Assembly: GCA_016709385.1 (NCBI GenBank)
Contig: JADJMW010000008.1
Coordinates: 62,001 to 126,000 of the forward strand
Length of the DNA: 64,000 nt
Source: Candidatus Rubrivivax defluviihabitans
GTDB taxonomy: Bacteria > Pseudomonadota > Gammaproteobacteria > Burkholderiales > Burkholderiaceae_C
Direction: 5' to 3'
Both the position numbers and the translations under genes were made by a program. The notes beneath the pieces were generated by a model. The model was not told where the DNA came from, searched no databases, and saw nothing but the letters and a program-made list of their open reading frames with translations. The stretch's first letter is position 1; each line of letters opens with the position of its first letter. This document shows, in pieces, positions 17,435 to 26,815 of this stretch.

Positions 17435-18226
17435 GTGTCGATCCTCACCTCGCTGCCCATCCTCAGGCCGTCGCGCTGGCCTTGGCCCCTGCCTGCGCTG
17501 CTGGCCTGGGCCGGCGGCTGGGCGGCCTGGGTGCTGTCGGCCGCGAGCGGCACGCCCGCCGGGCTGGGACTGCTTTCTGGCCTGGCCGTGTCGGCCGTGC
17601 TCGCCGCGTCCTGCCGGGGCCGCTGGCGACAAGGCATTGCCGCGGCCGGTTTTCCGCTGTCGGCACTGGGCCTCGGGCTGGGCCAGGCGTTGCCGGCCTG
17701 GGTCTGGCTGCTGGCCCTGCTGCCGCTGCTGCTGGCCTACCCCTTGCGCGCCTGGCGCGACGCACCGTTCTTTCCGACACCGCGCGATGCCTTGCGAGGC
17801 CTGGATGGCGTGGTCGGCAAGCCGAAACGCGTGCTCGATGCGGGCTGCGGCCTCGGCCACGGTCTGGCGGCGCTGCGCCGCTTGTGGCCCGGCGCCGAAT
17901 TGCATGGCGTGGAATGGAGCCTGCCGCTGGCGCTGGCGGCGCGTCTGCGCTGCCGCTGGGCCCGGGTGCGCCGTGGCGACCTGTGGGCCGGCTCGTGGGC
18001 GGGCTACGACCTCGTCTACGTCTTCCAACGCCCGGAGAGTATGGCCCGCGTCTTCGACAAGGCGCGGCGCGAACTGGGTCCGCAGGGCTGGCTGGCGAGT
18101 CTGGAATTCCCGGTGCCGGGGCAGCCGCCCGCAGCCTGCCTGCAGGGGGCGGGCCGGCGGCCGCTGTGGATCTACCGGCCAGGCGCCGCCGCGCCGGGCT
18201 CAACCGCAGGCGGGCGCGGCCGATAA
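17435..18226 (+). CDS. Class I SAM-dependent methyltransferase with N-terminal membrane segments
   Basis: About 263 residues. The N-terminal quarter holds two or three hydrophobic segments, then a Rossmann methyltransferase fold with motif I VLDAGCGLGHGLAAL, an acidic residue at the end of strand 2 (LHGVEW) and DLVYVFQRPESM. This is a membrane-anchored methyltransferase of unknown substrate. It lies between the sigma-28 promoter and motA, so it may be expressed with flagellar genes and could modify a cell-surface or flagellar target, but nothing in the sequence proves that. The start is uncertain: I prefer GTG at 17435; an ATG at 17384 is also in frame. Confidence 0.75.
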   Translation: MSILTSLPILRPSRWPWPLPALLAWAGGWAAWVLSAASGTPAGLGLLSGLAVSAVLAASCRGRWRQGIAAAGFPLSALGLGLGQALPAWVWLLALLPLLLAYPLRAWRDAPFFPTPRDALRGLDGVVGKPKRVLDAGCGLGHGLAALRRLWPGAELHGVEWSLPLALAARLRCRWARVRRGDLWAGSWAGYDLVYVFQRPESMARVFDKARRELGPQGWLASLEFPVPGQPPAACLQGAGRRPLWIYRPGAAAPGSTAGGRGR

Positions 18227-18283
18227 CCCACGCAAGCCCGGCAAGGTGCCTGTCGTGCACGGGCGCAACGTGGATCACTGCTC

Positions 18284-19144
18284 ATGTTCGTCATCATCGG
18301 TTGGGTCATGGCCCTGGGCTGCGTGTTCGGTGTCTTCATCGTGCACGGCGGCAACATCGGCGTCATCCTCAAGGCCTTGCCCTTCGAGATGGTCACCATC
18401 TTCGGCGCGGCCATCGGCGCCTTTCTGGCCAACAACCAGATGAAGGTGGTGAAGGCCACGGTGCGTGGCATCGGCCAGTGCTTCAAGGGCAGCAAGTTCA
18501 GCAAGGCCCGCTACATGGAGCTGCTGGCGCTGCTCTACGACATCCTGCAGAAGGCGCGCAAGGAAGGCCTGATGTCCATCGAAAAGGACGTGGAGGACCC
18601 GCACAACTCGCCGCTGTTCCAGAAATACCCCAACGTGGGCAAGGATCACCATGTCACCGAGTTCATCACCGACTACCTGCGCATGATGGTCTCGGGCAAC
18701 CTGAATGCGCACGAGATCGAAAGCCTGATGGACAGCGAGATCGAGACCCACCACCAGGAAGAACACGCCGCGGTGGCGGCCATCCAGCGCATGGCCGGTG
18801 CGCTGCCGGCCTTCGGCATCGTGGCCGCGGTGCTGGGGGTGGTGAACACCATGGGCTCGGTGGGCCAACCGCCGGCCGTGCTGGGCGCCATGATCGGCTC
18901 GGCGCTGGTGGGCACCTTCCTGGGCATCTTTCTCGCCTACGGCTTTGCCGAGCCGCTCGGCGGCCTGCTGGAACAGAAGGTGGAGGATGCCGGCAAGGAA
19001 CTCCAGTGCATCAAGACCACGCTGCTGGCCAGCATGCAGGGCTATGCGCCGCAGGTGGCCATCGAATTCGGCCGCAAGGTGCTGTATTCGACCGACCGCC
19101 CGAGCTTCACCGAGCTCGAAGGCCACGTCAAAGGAAAGAAGTGA
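18284..19144 (+). CDS. motA: Flagellar motor stator protein MotA
   Basis: A 286-residue stator subunit with four transmembrane helices (two near the N-terminus, two at about residues 165-225) and the large cytoplasmic loop that contacts FliG. The C-terminal part contains the typical AFGIVAAVLGVVNTMGSVGQ proton-channel helix. Length matches the H+-type MotA of enterics (295). The TGA overlaps the ATG of motB by one base, so the pair is translationally coupled. Confidence 0.97.
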   Translation: MFVIIGWVMALGCVFGVFIVHGGNIGVILKALPFEMVTIFGAAIGAFLANNQMKVVKATVRGIGQCFKGSKFSKARYMELLALLYDILQKARKEGLMSIEKDVEDPHNSPLFQKYPNVGKDHHVTEFITDYLRMMVSGNLNAHEIESLMDSEIETHHQEEHAAVAAIQRMAGALPAFGIVAAVLGVVNTMGSVGQPPAVLGAMIGSALVGTFLGIFLAYGFAEPLGGLLEQKVEDAGKELQCIKTTLLASMQGYAPQVAIEFGRKVLYSTDRPSFTELEGHVKGKK

Positions 19145-20127
19145 TGGCTGGCGACGCCAAGAAGCTGCAGCCGATCATCGTCAAGCGCGTCAAGAAGGGC
19201 GGCCATGGTGCCCATGGCGGCGCGTGGAAGATCGCCTACGCCGACTTCGTGACGGCCATGATGGCCTTCTTCCTGCTGATGTGGCTGCTGGGCTCCACCA
19301 CCGAAGGCGACAAGAAGGGCATCGCCGACTATTTCGGCTCGCCGCTGAAGATGGCGCTGCTGGCCAGCGGCTCGGGCGCCGGCGACGCCGCGCATATCGT
19401 CAAGGGCGGGGGCAAGGACCTGACCCAGACCACCGGCCAGATCAAGCGTGGCGAGATCGAGGCGCCACGCGACACCATCAACGTGCACAAGCTGAAGGCC
19501 GAGCAGGCCCGTGCCGAGGTCGTGCGCCTGCAGGACCTGCAGCGCAAGGTGGAGAGCATGATCGAAGGCCATTCGCGCCTGGCCGGCCTGCGATCGCAGA
19601 TCCTGCTCGACATGACGCAGGACGGCCTGCGCATCCAGATCGTCGACCAGGACCGGCGACCCATGTTTCCCAGCGGCAGCGCGGTGGTCGAGCCGCAGAT
19701 GCGCGAACTGCTGCGCGAGATCGGCGCTCTCCTCACCGAGGTGCCCAATCGCCTGACGCTGGAGGGCCACACCGACGCGCAGGCCTACAGCGCCGGCGAA
19801 CGCGGCTACAGCAACTGGGAACTCTCGTCCGACCGCGCCAATGCCTCACGACGCGAACTCGTGGCCGGCGGCCTGGCCGACGACCGCGTGCTGCGCGTGC
19901 AGGGCCTGGCCGCCAGCAACCCGTTCGACCGCAAGGACCCCTTGGCGCCCACCAACCGCCGCATCAGCGTGGTGGTGATGACACGCGACGCCGAGGAGCG
20001 GGTCTTCACCGGCGGCCGGATGCTGCAGCAGACAGCGTCGATCGCGCCCGATCTCGGCACCGTGGTGGCGACCCCATCCACCACCCCGGCCGGCCAGTCC
20101 GGCAACGTCGAAGAACCGGGCCGCTGA
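19144..20127 (+). CDS. motB: Flagellar motor stator protein MotB
   Basis: A 327-residue stator subunit with one N-terminal transmembrane helix carrying the essential proton-binding Asp34 (AYADFVTAMMAFFLLMWLL), a plug/linker region, and a C-terminal OmpA-like peptidoglycan-binding domain (LTLEGHTDAQAY, then SSDRANASRRELVAGG and NRRISVVV). It anchors the motor to the wall. The next gene, flhB, starts 217 bp downstream. The chemotaxis genes that often follow motB in related genomes are not here. Confidence 0.97.
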   Translation: MAGDAKKLQPIIVKRVKKGGHGAHGGAWKIAYADFVTAMMAFFLLMWLLGSTTEGDKKGIADYFGSPLKMALLASGSGAGDAAHIVKGGGKDLTQTTGQIKRGEIEAPRDTINVHKLKAEQARAEVVRLQDLQRKVESMIEGHSRLAGLRSQILLDMTQDGLRIQIVDQDRRPMFPSGSAVVEPQMRELLREIGALLTEVPNRLTLEGHTDAQAYSAGERGYSNWELSSDRANASRRELVAGGLADDRVLRVQGLAASNPFDRKDPLAPTNRRISVVVMTRDAEERVFTGGRMLQQTASIAPDLGTVVATPSTTPAGQSGNVEEPGR

Positions 20128-20142
20128 GGCACAGCGCAGGCG

Positions 20143-20158
20143 CGCGGCTCAAGCCGCG
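20143..20158 (+). terminator. Hairpin just after motB
   Basis: CGCGGC and GCCGCG pair around TCAA, 15 nt after the motB stop. No T-run follows, so it may only slow or protect the transcript. The rest of the motB-flhB gap holds no gene I can support. Confidence 0.35.
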
Positions 20159-20344
20159 GCCGCGCGAGGCAAGGGAACACGCGGCGGATTCGCCCGCTTA
20201 TCGGCCTCAAGCCGGCGCGCCGCGGTCGCACCATGGCAAGGCTCTCCAGCCCGTCGTGGCCTGGCCACCTTTGCCTGACCCCCACCGCAGGCGAGCTTGG
20301 CCCGGTCCAGCCCTGGGAGCACTCTCCCACGAGCCTACCGAGCC

Positions 20345-21514
20345 ATGGCCGAAACCGCACAGGACCGCAAGCTTCCCGCCACCCAGCGCCGCATCGAGAA
20401 AGCGCGCGGCGAAGGCCAGGTGGCGCGTTCGCGCGACCTGGGCCACCTTGGCGCCCTCGGCGCGGGCGTGGGGCTGCTGGCCGTCTTCGCCCCCGACGTC
20501 ACCGCCTGGCTGAACCGGCTGGTGGCCGACGCGCTGCGCTTCGACGCGGCGCAGCTGGCCCACGCCGGCACCATGGTGGAGCGGCTGTCCGCCTCGAGCC
20601 AGCACGCGCTGGCGCTGCTGCTGCCGTTGTTCGCCCTCGTTGTGGTGGTGGCGCTGGCCGGCGGCGCGCTGGCTGGAGGCTGGAACCTCACCTGGGAACC
20701 GCTGCAGCCCAAATTCGAAAAGCTCAATCCCTTGGCCGGACTGAAACGCGTCTTCGCCGGTCCGCAACTCGTCGACACGCTCAAGGCCTGCCTGCTGGCC
20801 ACGGTGCTGGGCGGCGCCGCTGCGCTGGTGCTGAGCCGGCAGTGGACGCTGCACGCGCAACTGCTGGCCATGCCCTTGCCGGCGGCGCTGGCCGAAGGCG
20901 GCCGGCTGCTGCTGAGCGGCCTGCTGCTGCTGGTGGGCGTGCTGGCGGTGTTCGCGCTGGTCGACGTGCCGCTGCAACGCCAGCTGCTCCGGCGCCGGCT
21001 GCGCATGAGCATCGAGGAAGTGAAGAAGGAGATGAAGGAGGTCGAGGGCAACGCCGAGGTCAAGGGCAAGATGAAGCTGCGCATGCGCGAGATGGTCGGC
21101 CGCCGCATGCTTGCCGCCGTGCCGCGCGCCGACCTGGTGGTCATGAACCCGACCCACTACGCGGTGGCGCTGAAATACGACGAGGCGACGATGGCCGCGC
21201 CGCGCGTGGTGGCCAAGGGCGCCGACCTGCTGGCGCTGCGCATGCGCGACCTGGCACGCGACGCCAAGGTGCCGGTGCTGCAGGCGCCGCCGCTGGCGCG
21301 CGCGCTGTATGCACACTGCGAGGTCGACCGGGAGATCCCGGCGCGCCTGTTCGGTGCCGTGGCGCAGGTGCTGGCCTGGGTCTACCAGGTGCGCGACGCC
21401 ATGGCCGCCGGCCGGCCGTTGCCGGGAGAGGCGCCGCGGCCCGAGGTGCCCGCCGACATGGACCCGCTCGGCAGCTCGGCCCACGCTGACACGGCCGCGC
21501 GGAGGGTCGTTTGA
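20345..21514 (+). CDS. flhB: Flagellar export switch protein FlhB
   Basis: A 389-residue type III export component with four transmembrane helices and a cytoplasmic domain containing the autocleavage motif NPTH (Asn268; E. coli Asn269). FlhB switches substrate specificity from rod/hook to filament proteins. The ATG at 20345 gives the usual N-terminus (TAQDRKLPATQRRIEKARGEG). The stop codon overlaps the flhA start (TGATG), beginning the tightly packed flhBAFG-fliA operon. Confidence 0.97.
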   Translation: MAETAQDRKLPATQRRIEKARGEGQVARSRDLGHLGALGAGVGLLAVFAPDVTAWLNRLVADALRFDAAQLAHAGTMVERLSASSQHALALLLPLFALVVVVALAGGALAGGWNLTWEPLQPKFEKLNPLAGLKRVFAGPQLVDTLKACLLATVLGGAAALVLSRQWTLHAQLLAMPLPAALAEGGRLLLSGLLLLVGVLAVFALVDVPLQRQLLRRRLRMSIEEVKKEMKEVEGNAEVKGKMKLRMREMVGRRMLAAVPRADLVVMNPTHYAVALKYDEATMAAPRVVAKGADLLALRMRDLARDAKVPVLQAPPLARALYAHCEVDREIPARLFGAVAQVLAWVYQVRDAMAAGRPLPGEAPRPEVPADMDPLGSSAHADTAARRVV

Positions 21515-23637
21515 TGAACGCGCTCACGGCCCGCCTGACCGCGCTGCTCGGCCCCCAGGCCGGCGCCCGCGCCGCCGCCATGAAGGCGCTGCTGCTGCCC
21601 GGCTTCGTGGTCATGATGCTGGCCATGATGGTGCTGCCGCTGCCGAGCTTCGTGCTCGACCTGCTGTTCACCTTCAACATCGCGCTGGCGCTCACCGTCA
21701 TGATGGTCAGCGCGCAGATGGTCAAGCCGCTGGACTTCGCGGCCCTGCCCACGGTGCTGCTGGTGACCACGCTGCTGCGGCTGTCGCTGAACGTGGCCTC
21801 CACGCGCGTGGTGCTGATGGAAGGCCACACCGGGCCGGGCGCGGCCGGCAAGGTCATCGAGGCCTTCGGCCACTTCCTCATCGGTGGCAACTTCGCCGTC
21901 GGCCTGATCGTCTTCGCGATCCTGGTCGTCATCAATTTCGTCGTCGTCACCAAGGGTGCCGAGCGCATCGCCGAGGTCGGCGCGCGCTTCGCGCTCGACG
22001 CCATGCCGGGCAAGCAGATGGCCATCGATGCCGACCTGAATGCCGGCCTCATCGACGAGAAGGAAGCCCGCCGTCGCCGCGCCGAGGTGGGCGAGGAGGC
22101 CGACTTCTTCGGTTCCATGGACGGTGCCAGCAAGTTCGTTCGCGGCGATGCCATGGCAGGGCTTCTGATCCTGTTCATCACCATGGTCGGCGGCTTCGTC
22201 ATCGGCCTGGCGATGCACGACATGAGCGGCAGCGAGGCGGCGCGCTCGTACATCACGCTGGCCATCGGCGACGCGCTGGTGGCGCAGATTCCGGCGCTGC
22301 TGGTGTCGGTGGCGGCGGCGATGGTCGTTTCGCGCGTGGGCAAGGATCAGGACATCGGCAGCCAGATCGGCGGCCAGGTCTTCGACTCGCCGCGCGCTTT
22401 GGGCGTGGCCGCCGGCGTGGTGGCGCTGCTGGGCCTGGTGCCGGGCATGCCGCACCTGGTCTTTCTCATCGTCAGCTCGGGGCTGGGGCTGCTGTCGTGG
22501 CAGCTGATGCGCAAGCGCCGCCGTGCCGCCGAACAGCCGCAGCGTCGCGGCAGCGGCGAAGGCGGCGAGGCGCCTGCGGCCAATGCCGAGGCGAGCTGGG
22601 ACGACCTGCTGCCGGTGGATACGCTGGGCCTGGAGGTGGGCTACCGGTTGATCGCGCTGGTGGACAAGACCCGCGCCACCGCCGGCAGCGACCTGCTGGC
22701 GCGCATCAAGGGCGTGCGCAAGAAATTCGCGCAGGACGTGGGTTTCCTGCCACCGCCGGTGCACATCCGCGACAACCTGGTCGAGCTCAAGCCGAGCATG
22801 TACCGCGTCACGCTGCGCGGCGCGGTGGTGGGCGAGGCCGAGGCCGTGCCGGGGCAGTGGCTGGCCATCAACCCGGGGGGTGCCACGCAGGCCTTGCCCG
22901 GTGCCAAGACCACCGATCCGGCCTTCGGCCTGCCCGCGGTGTGGATCGAGGAGCGGCACAAGGAGATGGCCCAAATGGCCGGGTTTACGGTGGTTGATTG
23001 CGCCACCGTGGTGGCGACCCATCTTTCACACTTGATGCAGGTGAATGCGGCCCGGCTGCTGGGCCGCGTGGAGACCCAGGCGCTCGTCGAGCACGTCACC
23101 AAGCTGGCCCCCAAACTGATCGAAGACGTGGTTCCCAAGATGGTCGGTATCGCCACCCTGCAACGCGTGCTGCAACTGCTGCTGGAAGAAGGTGTGCACA
23201 TCCGCGACATGCGCTCCATCGTCGAGTGCCTGGCCGAACACGCCGCCACGGTGACCGACGCCGGCGAACTGGCGCGCCGCATCCGCACCCACCTGGCACC
23301 GGCCATCGTGCAGCAGATCTACGGCCCGGTGAAGGAGCTCGACGTGATCGCGCTCGACCCCGACCTGGAACGGCTCGTGACCCAGGCCCTGACCTCGCCG
23401 CACGGCGCAGCGCTGGACCCCGGCGTGGCCGACTCGCTCACGCGCAGCGCCGCCGACACCGCGCGGCGCCAGGAAGACTTGGGGCACCCGGCCTGCCTGC
23501 TGGTGCCCGACCACATCCGCGCCCCGATGGCGCGGCTGCTCAGGCGCGCGGCACCCCGGCTCAAGGTGCTGGGCCACAGCGAGATCCCTGAAACCCATTC
23601 GATCCGCATCGGTTCGATCATCGGAAGCACGGCATGA
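21514..23637 (+). CDS. flhA: Flagellar export gate protein FlhA
   Basis: A 707-residue export-gate protein. The N-terminal half has about eight transmembrane helices with the conserved FHIPEP-type loop region (residues about 140-220), and the C-terminal half is the cytoplasmic ring domain that docks chaperone-substrate complexes. Length is normal. The ATG at 21514 overlaps the flhB stop; the stop overlaps the flhF start by 4 nt (ATGA). Confidence 0.97.
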   Translation: MNALTARLTALLGPQAGARAAAMKALLLPGFVVMMLAMMVLPLPSFVLDLLFTFNIALALTVMMVSAQMVKPLDFAALPTVLLVTTLLRLSLNVASTRVVLMEGHTGPGAAGKVIEAFGHFLIGGNFAVGLIVFAILVVINFVVVTKGAERIAEVGARFALDAMPGKQMAIDADLNAGLIDEKEARRRRAEVGEEADFFGSMDGASKFVRGDAMAGLLILFITMVGGFVIGLAMHDMSGSEAARSYITLAIGDALVAQIPALLVSVAAAMVVSRVGKDQDIGSQIGGQVFDSPRALGVAAGVVALLGLVPGMPHLVFLIVSSGLGLLSWQLMRKRRRAAEQPQRRGSGEGGEAPAANAEASWDDLLPVDTLGLEVGYRLIALVDKTRATAGSDLLARIKGVRKKFAQDVGFLPPPVHIRDNLVELKPSMYRVTLRGAVVGEAEAVPGQWLAINPGGATQALPGAKTTDPAFGLPAVWIEERHKEMAQMAGFTVVDCATVVATHLSHLMQVNAARLLGRVETQALVEHVTKLAPKLIEDVVPKMVGIATLQRVLQLLLEEGVHIRDMRSIVECLAEHAATVTDAGELARRIRTHLAPAIVQQIYGPVKELDVIALDPDLERLVTQALTSPHGAALDPGVADSLTRSAADTARRQEDLGHPACLLVPDHIRAPMARLLRRAAPRLKVLGHSEIPETHSIRIGSIIGSTA

Positions 23638-25133
23638 ACCTGAAACGCTTCACCGCCCGCACCTCGCGTGACGCCCTGGCCCTGGTGCGGCAGGCCTTCG
23701 GCGACGACGCCGTGGTGATGTCGACCAAGTCCTCCGCCGAAGGCGTGGAGGTGCTGGCCATGGCGCCCGAAAGCGTGCTGCAGATCGAGCGCCTGGGCGA
23801 CGGGTTGCCGCCGGCACGCGCCGCCGCGGCCGCGGCGGCGAGCGGGAAGGCTGCGGCAGGCGCCGCGGGCCGCGGCGTCGAACGGCCGGCGCCGGACGCC
23901 AGCGTCGAGCAGGACGTGGAGCAGCTGCAGATGAGCACGCTGTCGTTCCAGGACTATGTGCGCCAGCGCATGCTCAGGCGCCGGCGGTCGGAGCTGGCCG
24001 CAGAGGCGCCGGTGGCGGAGCCGCAGCGGACCGCGCCACCCGTGCCACCGGCGCCACCCGCCGCGGCGCCGATCGAGGCCGCGCGTTCGCGCCACTGCGC
24101 CGCGCCGCCAGCGATGTCGGCGCTGGGCGAGCAGATGCCGGATGCGCCTCCCGGTGCCGCGGCAGTGGCCTCGCCGGCGCTGGCGCTGCGCGGCGAACCC
24201 ATCGAGATGCTGTCCGAGCTGCGTTCCATGCGCGGCCTCATCGAGCAGCGCTTCGGTGCGCTGGCCTTCATGGAGAAGCTGCAGCGCCAGCCACGCCAGG
24301 CGATGCTGGCGCAGCAGCTGCTGGACGCCGGCTTCTCGCCGGCCCTGGTGCGCAAGCTGCTCGAAAGCCTGCCGGCCGATGTCGACGGCAGCAGCTGGGC
24401 GGCCCAGGTGCTGGAGCGAAACCTGCACACCGCCGAGCGCGAAAGCGCGCTCGAGGATGCGGGTGGCGTCTATGCCTTGATCGGCGCCACCGGCGTGGGC
24501 AAGACCACCAGCACGGCCAAGCTGGCAGCGGCCTTCGCCACCAAGCACGGCGCGGCCAACCTGGGCTTGATCACGCTGGACGCCTACCGCGTGGCGGCGC
24601 ACGAGCAACTGCGTGCCTACGGCCGCATCCTGGGCGTGCCGGTGCACACCGCGCACGACCGCGCGTCGCTGGAGGACCTGCTCGACCTGCTGTCGGGCAA
24701 GAGGCTGGTGCTCATCGACACCGCCGGCATGGCGCAGCGCGACAGCCGCACGCGCGAACTGCTGGAGATGGTGTCGCACCGCGCCATCCAGCGCCTGCTG
24801 GTGATCAACGCCTCGGCGCAGGGCGAGACCATCGAGGACCAGCTCGCGGCCTATGCCGCGCCCAACTGCAGTGGCGTCATCCTGTCCAAGCTGGACGAGT
24901 CGGTGAAGCTGGCGCCGGCGCTGGACGCGATGATCCGCCACAAGCTCAAGGTGGTGGCGGTGGCCAACGGCCAGCGCGTGCCCGAGGACTGGCATCGCCT
25001 GTCGGCCAGTGCGCTGGTGCAGACGGCACTGAAGGGCGGCGGCAGCGCGGCCTGGCGGCTGGACCGCGACGATGTCAACCTGATCTTCGCCGGCGCCCGC
25101 GTGCCGGCCGCCGAACTGGCGGCTCAAGCTTGA
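23634..25133 (+). CDS. flhF: Flagellar SRP-like GTPase FlhF
   Basis: A 499-residue SIMIBI GTPase of the SRP family that sets the position, often polar, of the flagellum. It starts with the B-domain (MNLKRFTARTSRDALALVRQAFGDDAVVM). An Ala/Pro-rich linker of low complexity lies at about residues 60-190. The NG domain has the P-loop GATGVGKTTSTAKLAA at about residue 284 and the later LIDTAGMAQRD and LSKLDES motifs. Presence of flhF suggests polar flagellation despite the FlhDC regulator that is commoner in peritrichous species. Confidence 0.96.
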   Translation: MNLKRFTARTSRDALALVRQAFGDDAVVMSTKSSAEGVEVLAMAPESVLQIERLGDGLPPARAAAAAAASGKAAAGAAGRGVERPAPDASVEQDVEQLQMSTLSFQDYVRQRMLRRRRSELAAEAPVAEPQRTAPPVPPAPPAAAPIEAARSRHCAAPPAMSALGEQMPDAPPGAAAVASPALALRGEPIEMLSELRSMRGLIEQRFGALAFMEKLQRQPRQAMLAQQLLDAGFSPALVRKLLESLPADVDGSSWAAQVLERNLHTAERESALEDAGGVYALIGATGVGKTTSTAKLAAAFATKHGAANLGLITLDAYRVAAHEQLRAYGRILGVPVHTAHDRASLEDLLDLLSGKRLVLIDTAGMAQRDSRTRELLEMVSHRAIQRLLVINASAQGETIEDQLAAYAAPNCSGVILSKLDESVKLAPALDAMIRHKLKVVAVANGQRVPEDWHRLSASALVQTALKGGGSAAWRLDRDDVNLIFAGARVPAAELAAQA

Positions 25134-25138
25134 CGCCG

Positions 25139-25975
25139 ATGCCCGCCCGCCACCCCGCGGCCGCGCCCGTGCGCGGCTTCCAGAAGGCGTCCATGCGCAT
25201 GCCGCTGGACCAGGCCGACGGCCTGCGCCGGCTCTTCGCCGGCCGCGGCCGCCACGTGCTGGCACTGGCGGCGAACCCCCACGTGCCGTTCAGCGGCGTG
25301 GTGCTCGACCGCGTGGCCGCGGCGCTGGCCGCACAGGGCCGCGAGGTGCTGGTGGTGGACGCTGCCGCCAGTGCACCGCTGCCGCACGAGCTGGCGCGCG
25401 TGGACCTGGCGGCCTGCATCGAACGCCTGGCGCCGCGCGTTTCCTACCTGCCGGCGCGTGGCCTGCCGCTGGCCTACGTGGACACCCGGGGCTCGGCCGG
25501 CGCCTTCATCGAGGCGCTGCAGCTGGCCGCTCCGGTTGCCGAGGTGCTGCTGCTGCACGCCGAAGGTCCGGACCTGGCGCGGCTGTTCCAGCGCCGCGCC
25601 GTGCGGCCGATGCTGATCGGCGCCGACCATCCCGAGAGCATCAAGCACGCCTATGCCAACTGCAAGTGGCTTGCGCGCCGCTGCGGCCTGCTGAGCTTCG
25701 ACTTGCTGCTGGCGGCGTCGCCGTCTTCGCCGCGGGTCCGGGGCATCGCCGCCAGCCTGGGCGGCTGTGCCGACACCTTCCTGGGTGCCGCGCTGCGCGA
25801 CTGGGCGTTGATCGACCCCGCCGGCGATCCCGGCGCAGCCCCCGACGACACGCTCCAGCGCCTGCTCGGGGCACAACTCGAAGTCGACGATCTGCCGGCG
25901 CCGGGGCCTGCCGCCGCGGCAGGCCCCTGGCCGGCAGCCGCCGGCCCGATCCCGCACCGAACCGCATTCCGATAG
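25139..25975 (+). CDS. flhG: FlhG/FleN-like MinD-family protein with degenerate P-loop
   Basis: A 278-residue protein in the position of FlhG, which normally partners FlhF and limits flagellar number. The fold pattern of a MinD/ParA protein is recognisable: a strand before the P-loop site, AQGREVLVVDAAAS, and a later KHAYANCKWLARR helix. The deviant Walker A KGGVGKT is replaced by NPHVPFSG (residues about 46-53), which lacks both lysines and the threonine. It is therefore probably unable to hydrolyse ATP in the usual way. The ATG at 25139 is 6 nt after flhF; a TTG at 25130 overlaps the flhF stop. Confidence 0.75.
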   Translation: MPARHPAAAPVRGFQKASMRMPLDQADGLRRLFAGRGRHVLALAANPHVPFSGVVLDRVAAALAAQGREVLVVDAAASAPLPHELARVDLAACIERLAPRVSYLPARGLPLAYVDTRGSAGAFIEALQLAAPVAEVLLLHAEGPDLARLFQRRAVRPMLIGADHPESIKHAYANCKWLARRCGLLSFDLLLAASPSSPRVRGIAASLGGCADTFLGAALRDWALIDPAGDPGAAPDDTLQRLLGAQLEVDDLPAPGPAAAAGPWPAAAGPIPHRTAFR

Positions 25976-25986
25976 AGGCCGACACC

Positions 25987-26700
25987 ATGTACACCGCCAA
26001 GGGACAACTCGACGCCGGCGCCCTGCTCAAGCAGTACAGCCCGCTGGTGCGGCGACTGGCGCACCAGATGATCGCCAAGCTGCCGGCCAACGTGGAACTG
26101 GACGACCTCATCCAGGTCGGCATGATCGGCCTGAGCGACGCGCTGAGCCGCTTCGACGCCGCGCAGGGCGTGCAGTTCGAGACCTTCGCCACCCAGCGCA
26201 TCCGCGGCGCCATGCTGGATGAGTTGCGCGGCAACGACTGGATGAGCCGCGGCGACCGCCGCCACCAGCGCAGCATCGAGACCGCGGTGCACAAGCTGGA
26301 GCAGCGCCACGGCCGCGCCCCCAGCGAAAGCGAGATCGCGCGCGAGATGGGGCTGTCGCTCACCGACTACCAGGAACTGCTGGGCAAGGTGCGCGGCACC
26401 CAGCTCATCTATCTGGAAGACATGAGCGGCGACGAGGCCGACGACGACTACCTGGACCGCCACGTCGCCGACGCCGACGCCAACCCGATGGCACGGCTGC
26501 AGGACCAGCGCATGCGCGAGGCGCTGGTCGAGGCGATCAAGAACCTGCCCGAACGCGAGCAGTACGTGATGAGCATGTACTACGAGCAGGACATGAACCT
26601 GAAGGAGATCGCCGCCGTGCTCGGCGTCACCGAAAGCCGCGTCTGCCAGTTGCACAGCCAGTCGATCGCCCGGCTGAGGACGCGGCTGCGCGAGTGGTAG
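25987..26700 (+). CDS. fliA: RNA polymerase sigma factor FliA (sigma-28)
   Basis: A 237-residue sigma-70-family factor for class III flagellar genes. Region 2 (LVRRLAHQMIAKLPANVELDDLIQVGMIGL), region 3 and the region 4 helix-turn-helix (LKEIAAVLGVTESRVCQLHSQSI) are complete. It is the last gene of flhBAFG-fliA and is followed by a strong terminator. Its likely targets in this window are the four promoters with TCAAG/TAAAG...GCCGATAA-like elements. Confidence 0.97.
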   Translation: MYTAKGQLDAGALLKQYSPLVRRLAHQMIAKLPANVELDDLIQVGMIGLSDALSRFDAAQGVQFETFATQRIRGAMLDELRGNDWMSRGDRRHQRSIETAVHKLEQRHGRAPSESEIAREMGLSLTDYQELLGKVRGTQLIYLEDMSGDEADDDYLDRHVADADANPMARLQDQRMREALVEAIKNLPEREQYVMSMYYEQDMNLKEIAAVLGVTESRVCQLHSQSIARLRTRLREW

Positions 26701-26740
26701 GGCAGGGACGACGGGCCGTCGCGGCGGCCCTGCAAACAGG

Positions 26741-26765
26741 AAGACCGGCGAGAGCCGGTCTTTTT
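26741..26765 (+). terminator. Rho-independent terminator after fliA
   Basis: AAGACCGGC pairs with GCCGGTCTT around a GAGA tetraloop and runs into TTTTT. It ends the flhBAFG-fliA transcript and, read on the other strand, may also stop the convergent flgMN transcript. Confidence 0.9.
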
Positions 26766-26815
26766 ACTCGTGACAGCCGTTGGCCGCGAAGGGTGGCGAG
26801 GCGCTGGCCGCGCCT

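Noticed and set aside
17275..20127. Extension of motB to a 950-residue protein starting upstream of motA
   Set aside because: The extra residues are out-of-frame translation of the methyltransferase gene and motA; MotB starts at 19144 with a normal N-terminus.
20198..20205. GCCGATAA on the minus strand between motB and flhB as a further sigma-28 promoter
   Set aside because: No -35 element resembling TCAAG/TAAAG exists at 11-12 bp, and it points back into motB.
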